The notes beneath the pieces are model-generated. The model did not search any database. It was not told the origin of the DNA and was given only the letters and a program-made list of their open reading frames with translations. 64,000 bases of DNA. Origin: CANJXF01 sp043775015. GTDB taxonomy: Bacteria; Verrucomicrobiota; Verrucomicrobiia; Limisphaerales; CANJXF01. Below, one piece after another: positions 1 to 8,788 of the stretch. The translations under genes and the position numbers were made by a program. Location: NCBI GenBank assembly GCA_043775015.1, contig JAYVSV010000098.1, forward strand, positions 1-64,000, written 5' to 3'. How positions within the stretch are numbered: the stretch's first letter is position 1; every line of letters starts with the position of its first letter.

Positions 1-194
1 TCGTCGGGCACACCGACAGTCAGGGCAGTACGGCCAACAACGACACGCTGTCATGTCACTCCGTGCGCGCCGTTCGGTTTCAGATCATGCCCGGCGCGCA
101 CGGAGTGACGCGCCCTACCAGCGCCGTCAATAATTATTCCCGTTGGTGCAGGGACTTCGCCTTTTTCACCAAGTTGATAAATTCGGCGCGATAG
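1..194 (+). pseudogene. OmpA-domain gene end, cut by a palindromic element
   Basis: Reading from base 3, the first 17 codons translate to a peptide containing GHTDSQGSTANNDTLS. This matches the peptidoglycan-binding OmpA-like domain (usual pattern GHTDxxGSxxYNxxLSxRRA). Right after TLS, where SxRRA should follow, the frame runs into the palindrome at 55-109 and continues as unrelated sequence to a TAG at 192-194, overlapping the convergent VWA gene. The gene starts upstream of the window. The abrupt loss of similarity at the palindrome suggests the 3' end was replaced or truncated by that element. Domain assignment rests on one short motif. Confidence 0.55.
55..109. repeat. Palindromic element with perfect 17-bp arms
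   Basis: Arms at 55-71 and 93-109 are perfect reverse complements of 17 bases around a 21-base loop. The arms contain CACTCCGTGCGCGCC. No T-run follows on either strand, so it is not a classical terminator. It lies exactly where OmpA-domain similarity stops and 25 bases beyond the stop of the VWA gene. Confidence 0.85.
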
Positions 195-2473
195 CCTTCC
201 TTGTCGTCGCCTTTGGATTTTTCCGCCACGTCGAGGACGGACTTGAAGGTCAACTCACCTTTGTGTTCTGAATTTTTCAGGATCATCCCAAAACCGGCGA
301 CGGCAGATGCAAATTTGAAATCGCTGGAAGCCTGGCTGAAATTTTTCCCGCTGTCGGTGACAGTCGTTTCACTCAACTTGCTCGTGCTGCCGTCGGATTT
401 TTTGTAACGCAGTTTCAGCGTCAACAATTCAGGGTTGTTATTGCCGATCTCACGTTTCGATTTTACCACTGGCTTCTGATATTTTAAATCATCAACTGCC
501 GCGCGTGGGCCATCTTCTTGTCCATTGGCGGGGACGATTTCATAAAGCGCCGTGACCGTGTGGCCCGCGCCGATTTCGCCAGCATCCTTTTTGTCATTGT
601 TGAAATCTTCCGCCGCAAGAATTCGCTTTTCGTATCCAATCAAACGATACGAACTGACCTGCGCCGGGTTGAATTCAATTTGGATTTTCACATCCTTCGC
701 GATGGTGACGAGCGTGCCGTTCATTTGTTGAATCAAAACTTTGTGCGCCTCTTCCATCGTGTCGATGTAGTGATAATTTCCGTTTCCTTTGTCGGCGAGT
801 TTTTGCATGAGCGCATCTTTGTAATTGTCCGTGCCTACGCCGAGCGCGCTCAGGAAAACGCCGCTCTTGGCTTTGCGCTGAATGAGATTCACCAACTCGC
901 TTTGATCCGTGATGCCGACATTGAAATCGCCGTCGGTGCAAAGAATCACGCGGTTCACGCCGCCTTTGATAAAATTCTCCTCGGCCAATGCGTAGGCGCG
1001 TTGCACGCCTTCGCCGCCGTTCGTGGAGCCGCCCGCTTCCAAACGATCCAGCGCTTCAAGAATTTTTTCCTTGTTCGCGCACGAAGTCGATTCGAGCACC
1101 ACGCCCGAGCTGCTCGCGTAAACGACAATCGCGATGCGATCATTTTCCGTCATCCGCTTCACCAACATACGCAGCGCCTGTTTGATCAGTGGCAAACGTT
1201 CGCTCGGCGACATCGAACCGGAAACGTCGATGAGAAAAACAAAATTGCTCGGCGGACGTTTGTCTTGTGCGATTTCTTTTCCTTTCAGGCCAATGCGCAC
1301 CAGCCGATGCTGCGAATTCCACGGGCAACCCGCAACTTCGACATTCGCGGAAAACGGTTCGTCGCCTTTCGGTTGCGGATAGCTGTAGGAAAAATAATTA
1401 ATTAACTCCTCGATGCGAACGGCGTCTTTGGGCGGCAATCGGTTTTCATTTAAGAACCGCCGCACATTCGCATACGAAGCCGAGTCCACATCGATTGAGA
1501 ACGTCGAAAGCGGCTCCTGCAAAACAGATTGAAAATCGTTTTCTGCGTATTTGGGATAACGCGCGGTTCCCTGGCGTTGTTTTTCAATCATCTCTGGTTC
1601 GAGGCGAAGGGAATATCCGTCTTCCCCACTTCTCTTTAAGTAAGAATCGGCTTCAACTAGTAGCCGGACACTCGATGAAGGCGACGGGGTTGCTGGAGGA
1701 GTTGATTCAACTGTGGGGATGCTACGCAAACCTTCACCACTCAAACCAAGATTGTTTCCGAGGCGGCCTCCATATCTGCTGGCAACACTTCCAGAAGGGT
1801 TCGGAGCGACTTTGGATTGTTCCGTTTTGCTTCCTCCGCCGCCTTGCCCACCGCCCTCTTGGATTACTACCCGGTTTGCCTGTTGATTAATCAGTCCCGG
1901 GACAAGTGATTCGAGTCCTTTGACCTGATTGACGGCGAAGTTATCACGGCCAGTCGGAATCGCGTTGGGTTTTGCTTCCTTTGCAATTGGTCGTGCAGCT
2001 ATCAAACCTTTATCGGAAACCGGCCTTGAAATCGTCAAATCCAGCGGAGTTGGCTTTGGCGACGGGGTGACGACGGGCGCAATGGAATCGTTTGTTACTA
2101 ATACTTTGCCCTCCGCAAAGGTCATGTCTTGCTTGGTTGGGCGGAACCACCCTTGCCACGATAGGACAATGACAACACTTGCAGCGATGGCGCTGATTCC
2201 CGCAGTGGTCCAGAAACGTATATTGGGAAATGAAATAATTTTCGCGGCCTCAATTTTTGCGACAATCGTTTCTTTTTCGGTTTGCGAAAATGAGAGCGTC
2301 AATTCGTTGGCAAATTCCTTTTTCAGCAACTCAGCGGTTTGCCGAATTTCTTTCACCACCTCGCGCAGCTCGGGATTCTTATCCAACTCGATCTGAATCT
2401 GTTTTGCTTCGACTGGATCAAGTTCGCCCAGAGCAAAGGCGGTTAATTTCGGGTCGTCTGGTAGAATATTCAT
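134..2473 (-). CDS. VWA-domain protein with anti-sigma-like N-terminus (YfbK-like)
   Basis: A 779-residue protein, probably anchored in the inner membrane. Residues 1-55 resemble the N-terminus of anti-sigma-like proteins (LTAFALGELDPVEAKQIQ) but lack the zinc-binding HxxxCxxC motif. One membrane helix lies at about 87-110, followed by a Pro/Ser/Gly-rich linker to about 310. Then come the VWA-associated segment, a von Willebrand A domain with the MIDAS motif DVSGSMS near residue 415, and a YfbK-type C-terminal region (DUF3520). Its ATG overlaps the stop of the upstream ECF sigma gene (ATGA), so the two are probably translationally coupled. I infer that it controls, or is controlled by, that sigma factor; the role of the VWA part is unknown. 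Confidence 0.85.
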   Translation of the reverse strand: MNILPDDPKLTAFALGELDPVEAKQIQIELDKNPELREVVKEIRQTAELLKKEFANELTLSFSQTEKETIVAKIEAAKIISFPNIRFWTTAGISAIAASVVIVLSWQGWFRPTKQDMTFAEGKVLVTNDSIAPVVTPSPKPTPLDLTISRPVSDKGLIAARPIAKEAKPNAIPTGRDNFAVNQVKGLESLVPGLINQQANRVVIQEGGGQGGGGSKTEQSKVAPNPSGSVASRYGGRLGNNLGLSGEGLRSIPTVESTPPATPSPSSSVRLLVEADSYLKRSGEDGYSLRLEPEMIEKQRQGTARYPKYAENDFQSVLQEPLSTFSIDVDSASYANVRRFLNENRLPPKDAVRIEELINYFSYSYPQPKGDEPFSANVEVAGCPWNSQHRLVRIGLKGKEIAQDKRPPSNFVFLIDVSGSMSPSERLPLIKQALRMLVKRMTENDRIAIVVYASSSGVVLESTSCANKEKILEALDRLEAGGSTNGGEGVQRAYALAEENFIKGGVNRVILCTDGDFNVGITDQSELVNLIQRKAKSGVFLSALGVGTDNYKDALMQKLADKGNGNYHYIDTMEEAHKVLIQQMNGTLVTIAKDVKIQIEFNPAQVSSYRLIGYEKRILAAEDFNNDKKDAGEIGAGHTVTALYEIVPANGQEDGPRAAVDDLKYQKPVVKSKREIGNNNPELLTLKLRYKKSDGSTSKLSETTVTDSGKNFSQASSDFKFASAVAGFGMILKNSEHKGELTFKSVLDVAEKSKGDDKEGYRAEFINLVKKAKSLHQRE

Positions 2474-3006
2474 AGAGAGCTCCGCAATTCGTTTTTTGTT
2501 TCGGAAGACAGTTTTTGGCGAAGAGATTTAATTCCTGCGTGAATCAGAAAGCCAACATTGGTCACACTGAGGTTCGTGACGCGGCTGATCTCCTGGTAAC
2601 TCAAATCACTCTGAAATTTAAGGCGGATGACGTCGCGCTGGTTCGACGGAAGCGTTTCGAGCAGCCGCAAAACTTGGCTGGCTGACTCATTTTGCTGCGC
2701 CGCCATCGACGGCGAAGGCTCGGGGCTTTCGCGCGTTTCCAAATCCATTTCAGTCAAAGGAGTCATACGTTTTTCTTTTCGTTGCACATCGAGCGCGCGA
2801 TTTCGGCAGACGGTGAAAAGCCATTCGGTCAGGCGTCCATCCAGCTTCTCCCGTTCCTCGCCGCAAAGTTTCACAAATGTTTCCTGAACAATGTCCCGCG
2901 CCCGTTCCGCGTCGCCGGTGAGGGACGTTGCGTAGCGCAGCAGCGAACGTTCGTGCGTTTCGAGGGCTGCTCGCACCCACTCGGCTTTGGCTGATGCATC
3001 GTTCAT
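2470..3006 (-). CDS. ECF-type RNA polymerase sigma factor
   Basis: About 178 residues from the ATG at 3006. An in-frame extension to 3120 exists, but its hydrophobic, Phe-rich start does not look like a sigma factor. Region 2 is seen at about residues 15-75 (LLRYATSLTGDAERARDIVQ, then ETFVKL). Region 4 with its helix-turn-helix lies near the C-terminus (LPSNQRDVIRLKFQSDLSYQ, then EIS). There is no region 1 or 3, as expected for ECF sigmas. The stop overlaps the start of the VWA/anti-sigma-like gene by ATGA, indicating one operon. It would direct RNA polymerase to a small stress or envelope regulon; the signal cannot be deduced. Confidence 0.9.
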   Translation of the reverse strand: MNDASAKAEWVRAALETHERSLLRYATSLTGDAERARDIVQETFVKLCGEEREKLDGRLTEWLFTVCRNRALDVQRKEKRMTPLTEMDLETRESPEPSPSMAAQQNESASQVLRLLETLPSNQRDVIRLKFQSDLSYQEISRVTNLSVTNVGFLIHAGIKSLRQKLSSETKNELRSSL

Positions 3007-3327
3007 TCGTATGTCTGCGGTCTTCAAAAGGGTTAACGGGCTGAAATCCTTTTTATTAGAAACAAAATAGAAAAAAATGCGCCTGCAAACTTTGCAGAAC
3101 AAATGGATGCGCCCTGGCATTCTAAAAACATCACAAACTGCGTTTGCGGAAAAAGCGGAGTGGTTTGGTGGATTCTCCTTTCACGAACAGGACTGAACTG
3201 AAGTTCGTAACAAGCGGAATCCAGCCTGGACTTGCCTGTGAATAATTTTTCAGAAAAACGTGCGCCTGACCATAAAAATTCATTTTCGCCTGCAGAGACA
3301 ATCATCGTCCACTCCTCACGCCTTCGC

Positions 3328-3355
3328 TTGACCTTGGTTTGCTCGCGCTTACAAT
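3328..3355 (+). promoter_or_regulatory. Candidate sigma-70 promoter of the SurA-like gene
   Basis: TTGACC at 3328-3333 and TACAAT at 3350-3355 are 16 bases apart. The ATG follows at 3366, so the predicted start of transcription lies only a few bases before it, implying a leaderless or nearly leaderless mRNA. No Shine-Dalgarno is seen. The rest of the 3007-3365 gap between the divergent sigma and SurA genes shows no gene or strong structure. Confidence 0.4.
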
Positions 3356-3365
3356 CTGCAATCGC

Positions 3366-4331
3366 ATGAGAGTTGCTCACTTTGTTTTTGCAGTTTTGCT
3401 TTGTTCCGCCGGATTTACCCAGGCTGCCTTGGTCAACGGAATCAATGCCGTTGTCAACGATACGGTGATCACTTACGACCAGGTCGAGCGGGGAATCGAG
3501 CCGTTTGCTAAAGGAATCTTTCGACAATATCAGAACCAGCCGCAGGTTTTGGAAGAAAAATTGAAAGGGTTGCGCGCCAATCAGATTGAGGAATTGGTCG
3601 AGCGGCAATTGATTCTAAACGAGTTTAAAACGGCGGGATACAAGTTGCCGGAAACATTTATCGACGACGCCATTCGCGATGAGATTCGTAAAAATTTTTA
3701 CGGCGACAGCGCCCGGTTGACCAAAACATTGCAGTCGGAAGGGATGACCAAAGAGGCTTATCGCCAACAACAAAGGGAACGAATCATCGTCCAATATTTG
3801 AGTAAGGAGAACCTTTCGTCACAAAAAATTCTCGTTTCGCCGTTCAAGATCGAAAAATTTTATGCCAGTAATCAGGAAAAATTCAAAGTAGGCGACCAAG
3901 TGAAGTTGCGCATGATTGTGCTGAACCAGTCGCCGAGCGCGGAGCCGGGTCGGGCCAAACTGTTGGCGCAGGAAGTTCTCAAGAAAATCCAGGAAGGTGC
4001 ATCATTCGCTGAGATGGCGACGATTTATTCAGAAGGCGCCCAGCGCGCCGAAGGTGGCGATCGTGGGTGGGTGGACCGGGAGCGGACTGATTTGAAAAAG
4101 GAATTGGCGGATGCCGCATTTGCTTTGAAGGCAGGACAACTCAGTGCCGTCATAGAACAGCCGGAAGGTTTTTACCTGATGTTGGCTGAGGAAACGCGAC
4201 CGGCGCATGTGCGTCCGCTGGATGAGGTGCGCGAGGAAATCGAAGGAACGTTGAAAGCGCAAGAATCGGCGAACCTGCGGAAGCAATGGATTGATCGGCT
4301 CAGAAATAAATCGTTCGTGCGCTACTACTGA
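3366..4331 (+). CDS. SurA-like periplasmic peptidyl-prolyl isomerase
   Basis: A 321-residue exported chaperone/isomerase for envelope proteins. The ATG at 3366 is chosen because it directly begins a signal peptide (MRVAHFVFAVLLCSAGFTQA); the longer frame from 3339 adds nothing recognisable. Residues about 20-160 form a SurA N-terminal-like helical region (VNGINAVVNDTVITYDQVER). Residues about 175-280 form a parvulin (PPIC) domain with FAEMATIYSEGAQRAEGGDRG, the usual signature. One parvulin domain is present rather than the two of E. coli SurA. It is followed after about 35 bases by pdxA, the same gene order (surA-pdxA) as in many proteobacteria, which supports both calls. Confidence 0.88.
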   Translation: MRVAHFVFAVLLCSAGFTQAALVNGINAVVNDTVITYDQVERGIEPFAKGIFRQYQNQPQVLEEKLKGLRANQIEELVERQLILNEFKTAGYKLPETFIDDAIRDEIRKNFYGDSARLTKTLQSEGMTKEAYRQQQRERIIVQYLSKENLSSQKILVSPFKIEKFYASNQEKFKVGDQVKLRMIVLNQSPSAEPGRAKLLAQEVLKKIQEGASFAEMATIYSEGAQRAEGGDRGWVDRERTDLKKELADAAFALKAGQLSAVIEQPEGFYLMLAEETRPAHVRPLDEVREEIEGTLKAQESANLRKQWIDRLRNKSFVRYY

Positions 4332-4366
4332 GCGCGGTAGCGGATTGGCAGAGGTTGGACACGTCG

Positions 4367-5398
4367 ATGAATGCGAACAATCGACTTTCAGAAATCTTAA
4401 TTCCCATGACGGGTAGAATTGCAATTTCTCTTGGCGACGTGACGGGCATTGGCCCCGAAGTCACCCTCAAAGCACTCGCGGCGGAGGGTCAGCTTGATGA
4501 CTTTAATTATCTGCTGATTGGCGACGTGGAGTTGACGCGCCGCCTCAATGACCAGCTTGGTTTGCGACTTCCTTTGACTGATTACGATCGCGAAAATGAC
4601 ACGGGCCGTTTCGCCTTGCACAATCCTTTTCCCGATTCTTTGCCGTCCGATTTTGCTCCCGGTTCCCCTGTGGTAGCGCGGGCCGCGATCGCGTGGTTGA
4701 CCGATGGCGCGCAACGTTGTTTGCGAATGGAGGCGGACGCCTTGGTCACAGCGCCGGTCAACAAGGAAGCCATATTGCGCAGCGGCCAGGCATTCATTGG
4801 GCAAACGGAGTTTCTCTCGGAACTGGCGGGCACAGATCAGACGGCAATGATGCTGTTGGGTCAGGATGATCGAGGGCGTTGGCTGCGGGTCGCTTTGGCC
4901 ACGACGCATTTGCCGCTGAAGTTTGTCGTGGCACAATTGCGCGCGGATAAAATTGATTTAGCGATCACGCTCGCGGCGAAAGCGTGCCACGACCTTGGGT
5001 TGGAACATGCGCGAATCGGCGTTTGCGCGCTCAATCCACATGCTGGTGAAGGCGGGCAATTGGGGACGGAAGAAAACAGTTTGATCACGCCGGTCGTGCA
5101 GGCCGCGCGAGCCAAAGGGTTGGATGCGGCTGGACCGTTCGCGGCGGACTCGCTTTTTTATTATGCCTACAATGGAAATTTCGACGCGGTCGTCGCGATG
5201 TATCATGACCAGGGATTGATTCCGCTGAAAATGGTGGCGTTCGATAATGGCGTGAACTGGACGCTTGGCCTGCCGTTCGTGCGAACTTCACCTGACCACG
5301 GAACCGCCTACGATATTGCGGGTAAAAACCAGGCAAATCCTTCGAGCATGATCGCGGCAATTCGACTGGCGAAACAGTTGGTGCAAAAGCGCCGTTGA
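4367..5398 (+). CDS. pdxA: 4-hydroxythreonine-4-phosphate dehydrogenase
   Basis: PdxA oxidises 4-phosphohydroxy-L-threonine in pyridoxal 5'-phosphate synthesis, a metal- and NAD-dependent cytosolic step. The 343-residue product shows the family start ISLGDVTGIGPEVTLKAL, the metal-ligand region ALNPHAGEGGQLG, and YHDQGLIPLKM, followed by NWTLGLPFVRTSPDHGTAYD. Length is close to the usual 330. The ATG at 4367 is preferred because GAGG lies 12 bases upstream; a TTG at 4355 and an ATG at 4406 are alternatives, the latter matching the usual N-terminus most closely. It follows the SurA-like gene and probably shares its transcript. Confidence 0.95.
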   Translation: MNANNRLSEILIPMTGRIAISLGDVTGIGPEVTLKALAAEGQLDDFNYLLIGDVELTRRLNDQLGLRLPLTDYDRENDTGRFALHNPFPDSLPSDFAPGSPVVARAAIAWLTDGAQRCLRMEADALVTAPVNKEAILRSGQAFIGQTEFLSELAGTDQTAMMLLGQDDRGRWLRVALATTHLPLKFVVAQLRADKIDLAITLAAKACHDLGLEHARIGVCALNPHAGEGGQLGTEENSLITPVVQAARAKGLDAAGPFAADSLFYYAYNGNFDAVVAMYHDQGLIPLKMVAFDNGVNWTLGLPFVRTSPDHGTAYDIAGKNQANPSSMIAAIRLAKQLVQKRR

Positions 5399-5426
5399 TT
5401 GCGGAAGCCCTTCTTAGTTACCAGCG

Positions 5427-6371
5427 ATGATCCTCCAGCCTTTGACATCAAGAATCAGGTTTCTTATTTTGCTTGGGCTTTTCTCAGGCGGTGCCTTCGC
5501 GCAAGAGCGGCCAAAAACTCCGGAGGATTTTGCGCGCGATGCCGCGATCGCGCAGTTCACTCGCAAAATGGAAGCGGCGAACTATCCGGCGTTGTTTGAG
5601 AAGGCAGCCAAAGAATTCAATGTTCCGGTGGAAATTCTTGAGGGAGTTTCCTTCGCGCAAACGCGCTGGAACCACCTCATCTGGCCGGAGGGAGAAATCT
5701 TTTCCCCCGAGAACGGGAAGCCGCGCCCGTTCGGCATCATGTCGCTGTGGGATAATCCATTCTTCGGCCACAGTTTGATCGAGGCGGCGAAATTGATCGG
5801 CAAAACACCGGAAGATTTGAAGCGAGATCCGCTGGATAACATGCGCGGCGGGGCTGCGTTGTTGCGAAAAATTTACAACGAAACCGAAAAACCGGCGGGC
5901 ACAACGGAAGGCGAATTGGAAAGCTGGCGCAATGCCATTGCCGAGTATTCTGGAATTCCGGAGCCTGATTTCAAACATCAACATGCGCTGGAAGTTTATC
6001 GGCATCTCGCTGCCGGTTATGACCGGTATGGGATCAAGCTCCCGAAGGTTTCGAATCTCAAGCTGCAACCGATGATCGCGGAGGTGAAGAAAATTAAAGA
6101 AGAAGAGGAGAGAAAACGCGCTGAAAAATCAAGCGTGCAAGATCGCCACGCCGCAGGGCTGGGACCGGTCATTCGTCAGGAACTGCGAGATCCGTTGTTG
6201 GCGACGGCCGCAGCGCCTCCTGGGAGCGTGGCAAATCCTGAGAAAGCCATTTCTCCCGAGGCAACGAACACTCGAAGTTCATCACCGCGCTGGATAATAA
6301 TCGTTGCGCTTGCTGTTGTTGGCGTTCTGCTTTTCTACGTCGCTCGGAAAAAATCGCAGCTTAAACGTTGA
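5427..6371 (+). CDS. Lysozyme/lytic-transglycosylase-like membrane protein
   Basis: A 314-residue protein with an N-terminal signal sequence or anchor (ILLGLFSGGAFA) and a C-terminal membrane helix (WIIIVALAVVGVLLFYVA) before a basic tail. Residues about 50-200 resemble the lysozyme-like fold of transglycosylase-type enzymes (FNVPVEILEGVSFAQTRW; DNMRGGAALLRKIYN). The motif GIMSLWDNP resembles the GLMQL stretch of SLT domains, but the catalytic Glu is uncertain. A Lys/Glu-rich coil at about 215-235 links the domain to the anchor. Its last 11 bases overlap the convergent ychF end. A role in peptidoglycan remodelling is inferred. Confidence 0.6.
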   Translation: MILQPLTSRIRFLILLGLFSGGAFAQERPKTPEDFARDAAIAQFTRKMEAANYPALFEKAAKEFNVPVEILEGVSFAQTRWNHLIWPEGEIFSPENGKPRPFGIMSLWDNPFFGHSLIEAAKLIGKTPEDLKRDPLDNMRGGAALLRKIYNETEKPAGTTEGELESWRNAIAEYSGIPEPDFKHQHALEVYRHLAAGYDRYGIKLPKVSNLKLQPMIAEVKKIKEEEERKRAEKSSVQDRHAAGLGPVIRQELRDPLLATAAAPPGSVANPEKAISPEATNTRSSSPRWIIIVALAVVGVLLFYVARKKSQLKR

Positions 6372-7464
6372 ATTTGAAGAGCAGAACGTCCCCGTCTTTG
6401 ACCACGTATTCTTTGCCTTCCATGCGATAGAGACCTTTGTCACGGGCAGCAGCGACTGACCCGCAATTCACCAGTGCGTCGTAAGCCACGGTTTCCGCTT
6501 TGATGAATCCGCGTTCGAAATCGCTGTGAATAACCCCGGCCGCTTTGGGCGCGGTATCGCCTGCGTGAATGGTCCAGGCGCGAACTTCTTTTTCGCCCGC
6601 CGTAAAATACGTCCGCAAGCCGAGCAAATGATAGGTTCCGCGAATCAGTGCGCCGACACCGGATTCCTGCACGCCTAATTCTTTCAAAAACTCCAGCGCT
6701 TCGGCGTCGGACAAGTCAATCAAGTCGCTCTCAATCTGCGCGCTGATGACGACCGCCTCGCAGGCGAAATGGTTTTTGGTGTATTCGCGAACCTTCAGGA
6801 CGTGTGGGTTTTGATCCGCCGTGGCCAGATCGCTTTCCTTGACGTTGCACGCGAAGATAGTCGGCTTGTCCGTCATCAACCAGAACAGGCGCGAGATGGC
6901 TTTGTCTTCGGGCGTAAGTTCTAGCGTGAGCGCGGGTCTGCCGGCGTTGAGATGTGGCTCGATTTTTTTCAGCACGGCTTCTTGCGCGAGGGCTTCCTTG
7001 TCGCCGCGCTTGGCGTCTTTGGCCACGCTGCCAAGGCGTTTTTGCACCGCTTCGAGATCGGACAGCACCAGTTCGGTGGTGATCGTCTCGATGTCGCGCA
7101 CGGGGTCAACGTTGCCGGCGACGTGATGAATGTCCGCGTCCTCGAAGCAGCGCACGACCTGCACGATGGCGTCCACTTCGCGGATGTGCGTGAGAAATTT
7201 ATTGCCCAGGCCTTCGCCCTGCGACGCACCTTTGACGAGGCCGGCGATGTCCACAAATTCTACCGCCGCTGGAATGACAACCTGCGTCTTGGCAATGTCT
7301 TTCAGCACGTTGAGTCGCGCATCCGGCACCGTCACAATCCCAACATTGGGATCAATGGTGCAGAAGGGATAATTGGCCGCTTCCGCTTTGCGGGTGCGCG
7401 TGACCGCGTTGAACAGGGTTGATTTCCCGACATTGGGCAGACCGACAATTCCAGCTTTGAGCAT
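6361..7464 (-). CDS. ychF: Redox-responsive P-loop ATPase YchF
   Basis: A 367-residue Obg-family P-loop ATPase associated with ribosomes and stress response. The start at 7464 gives the exact family N-terminus (MLKAGIVGLPNVGKSTLFNA, Walker A); a 14-residue upstream extension is not conserved. Switch region DIAGLVKGASQGEGLGNKFL is present, and the G4 motif is the YchF-specific CNVKESDL in place of NKxD, the change that favours ATP over GTP. A C-terminal TGS domain ends in KDGDVLLFKFNV. The upstream neighbour is the related GTPase obg, 42 bases away in the same direction. The 3' end overlaps the convergent transglycosylase-like gene. Confidence 0.97.
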   Translation of the reverse strand: MLKAGIVGLPNVGKSTLFNAVTRTRKAEAANYPFCTIDPNVGIVTVPDARLNVLKDIAKTQVVIPAAVEFVDIAGLVKGASQGEGLGNKFLTHIREVDAIVQVVRCFEDADIHHVAGNVDPVRDIETITTELVLSDLEAVQKRLGSVAKDAKRGDKEALAQEAVLKKIEPHLNAGRPALTLELTPEDKAISRLFWLMTDKPTIFACNVKESDLATADQNPHVLKVREYTKNHFACEAVVISAQIESDLIDLSDAEALEFLKELGVQESGVGALIRGTYHLLGLRTYFTAGEKEVRAWTIHAGDTAPKAAGVIHSDFERGFIKAETVAYDALVNCGSVAAARDKGLYRMEGKEYVVKDGDVLLFKFNV

Positions 7465-7506
7465 AAATTTGAGAGTGAGAAGACAGTGGTTAGAACCTGG
7501 AAGCAA

Positions 7507-8691
7507 TTACTCTTCTTCAATCGATTCGACGGCTTCACGGATAATTTTCTTAAAGTTTTCGATGCTGGCGTCATCATACGCAGCGGAAATTGGCATCACC
7601 GGAATCTTTGGAACTTTGCGTTTGAACTTCTTTAAATTTCCTTCAGACACCGCTTCATCCATTTTATTGGCCACGACCAGACGAGGTTTATCCAACATGG
7701 TTGCATCGTAAAGTTCCAGTTCGCGCAGGAGCAATTTGTAATCGTCCCAGGGATCGCGCCCATCGGTCCCGGCCATATCCAGCAGGATGACCAGAAATTT
7801 GCACCGTTTGATGTGGCGCAAAAAACCGTGCCCCAAACCGACATTTTTATGCGCGCCTTCGATCAATCCCGGCACATCGCAAACCGTCAGGCGAAAGAAA
7901 TCTGCATACTCCACAATGCCGATTTGCGGGTGGAGCGTCGTGAAAGGATAAGCCGCCACTTTGGGGCGGGCCTTGGAAATCGCGGTAAGTAACGTCGATT
8001 TTCCGGCGTTCGGATAACCGACGATTCCGACCTCGGCCACAGTTCGAAGTTCCAAACGATATTCGCCTTCATCGCCTGGTTCACCCGGTTGCGCAAATCG
8101 CGGGGTTTGGCGGGTGGAGGTGGCGAAATTTCGGTTGCCCAATCCACCGCGTCCCGCTTTGCACAGAATAAATTGTTGGCCGTCATGCGTCAGGTCGGCG
8201 ACGAGTTCATCGTCTTCATTGCTCGACGGAGCAGCGGCTTCGTTCTGGCCGTCGTCTTCCAAATTAAGCTCAACGGCCAACTCCGCTCCGGCGCGGCGAA
8301 TCAGCGACCGCTTGTTCGAACTGGCCATCAACATCGTTTTTGGCTCTTCCTCCTCGGCATTCTCCTCATCTTCTTCCGGTTCGGGAGCGACGGACGGCAA
8401 TTTCCAGACAAGCGTGCCGCACGGAACTTTGACGATTAAATCTTTTCCAGCGAGGCCATCCATCCCTTTGCCGCCGCCACCTTCGCCATTTTCCGCGATC
8501 AAACGAGGCCTGAAAAATTGTCCGATCAAATTGTTCAAATCATGATCGGCTTGAAGAATCACGTTGCCGCCGCGCCCGCCGTTGCCGCCGCTCGGTCCGC
8601 CTTTGGGGACGTAAGCCTCGCGCAGAAAAGCCACCGCGCCCTTCCCGCCGTGGCCGGCGCGCGCGTAAACTTTGATTTGATCGACGAACAT
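7507..8691 (-). CDS. obg: Obg GTPase (CgtA) with an acidic insertion
   Basis: A 394-residue ribosome-associated GTPase needed for large-subunit maturation. The N-terminal Gly-rich Obg fold is clear (GHGGKGAVAFLREAYVPKGG; GGNGGRGGNVIL). The G domain has GYPNAGKSTLL (G1), DVPGLIEGA (G3) and NKMD (G4). Between VPCGTLVWKL and ELVADLTHDGQ, which are nearly adjacent in ordinary Obg proteins, lies an extra stretch of about 65 residues (about 105-170), rich in Glu and Asp at both ends. The protein stops just after the G domain, so the Gram-positive type C-terminal OCT domain is absent. It is separated from rpmA by a terminator, so it probably has its own promoter in 8692-8790. Confidence 0.96.
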   Translation of the reverse strand: MFVDQIKVYARAGHGGKGAVAFLREAYVPKGGPSGGNGGRGGNVILQADHDLNNLIGQFFRPRLIAENGEGGGGKGMDGLAGKDLIVKVPCGTLVWKLPSVAPEPEEDEENAEEEEPKTMLMASSNKRSLIRRAGAELAVELNLEDDGQNEAAAPSSNEDDELVADLTHDGQQFILCKAGRGGLGNRNFATSTRQTPRFAQPGEPGDEGEYRLELRTVAEVGIVGYPNAGKSTLLTAISKARPKVAAYPFTTLHPQIGIVEYADFFRLTVCDVPGLIEGAHKNVGLGHGFLRHIKRCKFLVILLDMAGTDGRDPWDDYKLLLRELELYDATMLDKPRLVVANKMDEAVSEGNLKKFKRKVPKIPVMPISAAYDDASIENFKKIIREAVESIEEE

Positions 8692-8702
8692 AGGTTTCGG
8701 TT

Positions 8703-8769
8703 CTTAATCCCAATCTTGCTCTTAAATTTAATCCGCAGAAATCAGATTATGAGCAAGATCAGGATTAAG
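8703..8769. repeat. Imperfect inverted repeat upstream of obg
   Basis: Arms at 8703-8721 and 8751-8769 match as reverse complements in 17 of 19 positions (CTTAATCCCAATCTTGCTC against GAGCAAGATCAGGATTAAG) around a 29-base spacer. It lies just upstream of the obg start and next to the rpmA terminator. It looks like a dispersed intergenic repeat rather than a protein-binding site, but no second copy is seen in the window. Confidence 0.7.
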
Positions 8770-8788
8770 GTTTAGAGAAATTTAGAAA

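Noticed and set aside
518..1405. 295-residue plus-strand frame over the VWA gene
   Set aside because: Antisense to the VWA domain with an intact MIDAS motif; no recognisable protein features.
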